Positions 61,771-64,000 of a DNA stretch of 64,000 nucleotides are shown piece by piece (the first letter of the stretch is position 1; each line of letters begins with the position of its first letter). The notes beneath the pieces were generated by a model, which was not told the DNA's origin, searched no databases, and saw only the letters and a list, made by a program, of their open reading frames with translations. The DNA is from Hymenolepis diminuta (lineage: Eukaryota > Platyhelminthes > Cestoda > Cyclophyllidea > Hymenolepididae). Made by a program: the position numbers and the translations under genes. The stretch spans positions 2,198,501 through 2,262,500 of the forward strand of contig CAADRB010000012.1 in assembly GCA_900708905.1 (NCBI GenBank), read 5' to 3'.

Positions 61771-64000
61771 GATCTAGTCTGGTTACTAGACTATTCTTGT
61801 CCAGTAAAATTTCTGTCTTCCCTCTCTTTCTGAGGTCTGAGTAATTGAAGCGAACTCTATAACATATGACATGACCACCAATAATGTATAATTTTAGTTC
61901 TGGCAGCAGTGTGTAATTCCTATTATCTAGTGTTCAAAACCCATAATTTGACTCGCAGGTTTAGGGGTGAGATAATATTTACAAAATTTACAGCTTGCTG
62001 ACCGGTTTGACATTTTACCTCGTCTTAGTGGTATCTTATTGTAGCCGAAGGAAGTAGCTGATGCTACTGCAGGCGTCGCCACTAGAACTGACAGTTAACA
62101 ACAGTAATTGCCAATTCGAAAGGTAAAGCACAAGGGTTATGCAGATCAAAGTTCTATTGAGCTGACCACGACGAAGATTCGAGAGATAAGAGAGAGAGGG
62201 GAAGAAAGACTTAGGAGTCGTTAACCATTTGGTTGGATGGGTTTGGTTTTATGTCTGTATAAAGAGGGTTTTAATATCGTTTTAAAGAAAAGAAACATCT
62301 TTTCGGTGAACTTGAGACCACCACGGAGTTAAGTATAGCTCATTCGAGGTCTACTTAATTTGCTAATTATACTAATCAAAATAAACCACTCGAGGGCACA
62401 TGATGTTTCTACGGATCACAACAGAATTAAGTGTCATGGTGAGGACGAAATAATTTTAGTTTCACAGATTGGTAATAACTTAGTTAAACATTTTAGAAAT
62501 GCACGGCGATTCATTCTTCACTATTGACGACTTTTTAAGCAAAGCAGAGAGTTTATTTAATTTCATTCAAGGTGAACTTTATTCATCCAAGTTACTTCAA
62601 TTTTAATATAAAATATTGAGCTATACAATAATTAAAATATTAGGCTTAAATGATGGGGTCCAGGAACATCTTTGACTATAATGTTTTTTATCTCTCGAAC
62701 TCGGGAAAATCTTTGGTTAGATTTGTAGCTGAAAGCGCAAAGAAATATGTTTAAACACACCCTCTTTCGTAACAAAGGGCATTGTTAGCCGTCCGTCAGA
62801 AAAACAAAAAATAGTCTCTTAAATGCTTAATCTTTTAGTTGACATTGGACATGAAGATGAGCGGTAAAATATTTGTGCTTCTTCCTATTTCAGGTTCAGT
62901 AATCGAATATCAACGAATGAATTTATATGATTTAATTCTGAGAGTCATTAGACTCAAGGCCTCTCGAGGTACTGTGACACTACACTATTCAAATTCAGAC
63001 AGGGCTAGAAATTTGGAATATTCTAGTTTTCTCACCGCTAGCTTCAACTGATGAAAACAATTCATGTGTAATAGCGGTTTAGCTTTCGCTTCCGATCCTC
63101 AATTAAATTAATGATAGTTAAGTGGCTCGAATTTCTAACTTTTAAGTCATATATCATTGAAGATTGGCACAAGTCATGTCAAGATCTTACAAAATTTTTT
63201 TCGAAAGCTGTGTCTCATCTGGAATTGATTCTTACTAATTATTTTTTTAATGGGATGAGACTAAATGGATTATAAAATTTCAGCGAAATCTATTTTGAAT
63301 CTGAATTCATCAGGTTATTTGTGTTTTATATTGCTAATCATTCGCTTTACCATCACATTCTATTTTTCAGCTGCATTTCTGTATCTTGTTTGAAATTCTC
63401 ATGGTTTTTGAAGTGTTTGATATGTAAATTATGAAAAATGTGGGCACATTCGTCTCCTCTGAAACACAAAGGCCACAAAGCTATGGCACCAGGGAAACCT
63501 TGTTCAACTGAATGAGGCAAAGAATGGAACATTGTATTCAAGCTTGTAAAATTTAAAAGGAAAGGTTTGTGAAATTTATGCTGATTTAATTTGAAGTAAT
63601 TACACTTCCATTTCACCCATTTGTTTAAGAAGTTGCTTCAAATTTGTGTCCTTGAAGCCGGTTTGACTTAAAACTTTTATTGCTCCTGCTGAGCTTCAAA
63701 GGTTCTACTCTGTGATCTCTACTATTTTAAGATCCTGTCAATTGTTTAAGATACTGTAAAATCATTCTATTCTTTCGATTCTCGAAAAAATAAAAGACCG
63801 GCATAATTTTTCAGCCCATCACAAGGCACTGAAGATAGTGAACAAGAAATTGATTATTAATTCAAAAGACAATTTATGTTATTTGACTTTTTGAAAATAA
63901 AGCGATGAACGATCCCGTTAGTGAACATTCTATAATCCAAATTCAAATATTACACGAAATTACTCTTTTTTTTATTGCCACCTCTTACTTCTTATTTAAA
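61771..64000. other. Intergenic region to the window end
   Basis: From 61771 to about 62240 the sequence is less AT-rich and includes a purine run (near 62184-62210) and the repeat member at 62090-62210. After that it is AT-rich without supported genes. The frames at 62839-63051 (plus) and 63353-63616 (minus) have no domain that I recognise. Confidence 0.5.
62090..62210 (-). repeat. Decayed repeat, partner of 41980-42130
   Basis: On the minus strand: a CT-rich run, CTTCGTCGTGGTCAGC, CTTTGATCT, then TCGAATTGGCAATTACTG, in the same order as at 41980-42130. The alignment is by eye and gapped. It may be part of a degraded LTR or another transposon. Confidence 0.3.

Noticed and set aside
61870..62080. 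Possible LTR primer-binding site (TGGTATCTTATTG near 62030)
   Set aside because: Only the first bases resemble a tRNA complement and no LTR, gag or pol reading follows.
1..64000. CRISPR arrays, bacterial operons or riboswitches
   Set aside because: No regularly spaced repeats or bacterial gene organisation are present; spliced genes show that the DNA is eukaryotic.

Overview
The window looks like nuclear DNA of a compact-intron invertebrate animal, most likely a flatworm. It is AT-rich (about one third G+C by eye) and gene-poor. It carries spliced eukaryotic genes with introns as short as 34, 41 and 42 bp next to introns of 2-4 kb, and much of the rest is decayed repeat. The phylum is inferred from intron sizes and repeat types; the sequence does not prove it.

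Layout. Bases 1-5075 are intergenic. STIP1/Hop (two exons, 531 aa) runs on the plus strand from 5076 to 9109, with a poly(A) signal at 9395. Bases 9400-12600 are a fossil patch: a coding-like remnant, a 5S-rRNA-like segment joined to a tRNA-like B box, and a broken ankyrin-repeat gene. ANKZF1/Vms1 runs on the minus strand from 27715 to 16433 and can be assembled in full: eleven exons, 717 aa, with a zinc finger, the GGSQ catalytic motif of the release-factor-like domain, an ankyrin region, and a C-terminal VCP-binding motif created across the last splice junction. STIP1 and ANKZF1 are convergent. Both act in protein quality control (Hsp70-Hsp90 client transfer, and rescue of stalled ribosomes with VCP/p97), but their adjacency need not be functional.

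From 28.4 to 31.4 kb there is a decayed Ty3/gypsy-type retroelement (minus strand) and a TATA-headed 76-codon open frame. Bases 37.8-49.4 kb hold three almost identical 1.2 kb copies of a dead mariner-like transposon: two on the minus strand and one on the plus strand. All three share the same frameshifts, the same internal deletion and the same loss of catalytic residues. At 55.5 kb there is a tiny cysteine-rich gene (64 aa, 17 Cys) with a TATA box and a 41-bp intron. Everything else is AT-rich sequence with a few old repeat pairs.

The observations most worth following are the amplification of a transposon that was already inactive, the cysteine-rich microgene, a shared CTTATATAAGTAGA promoter-like motif at three places, and the 5S/tRNA composite. 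I could not run any searches, so family assignments rest on motifs read by eye.
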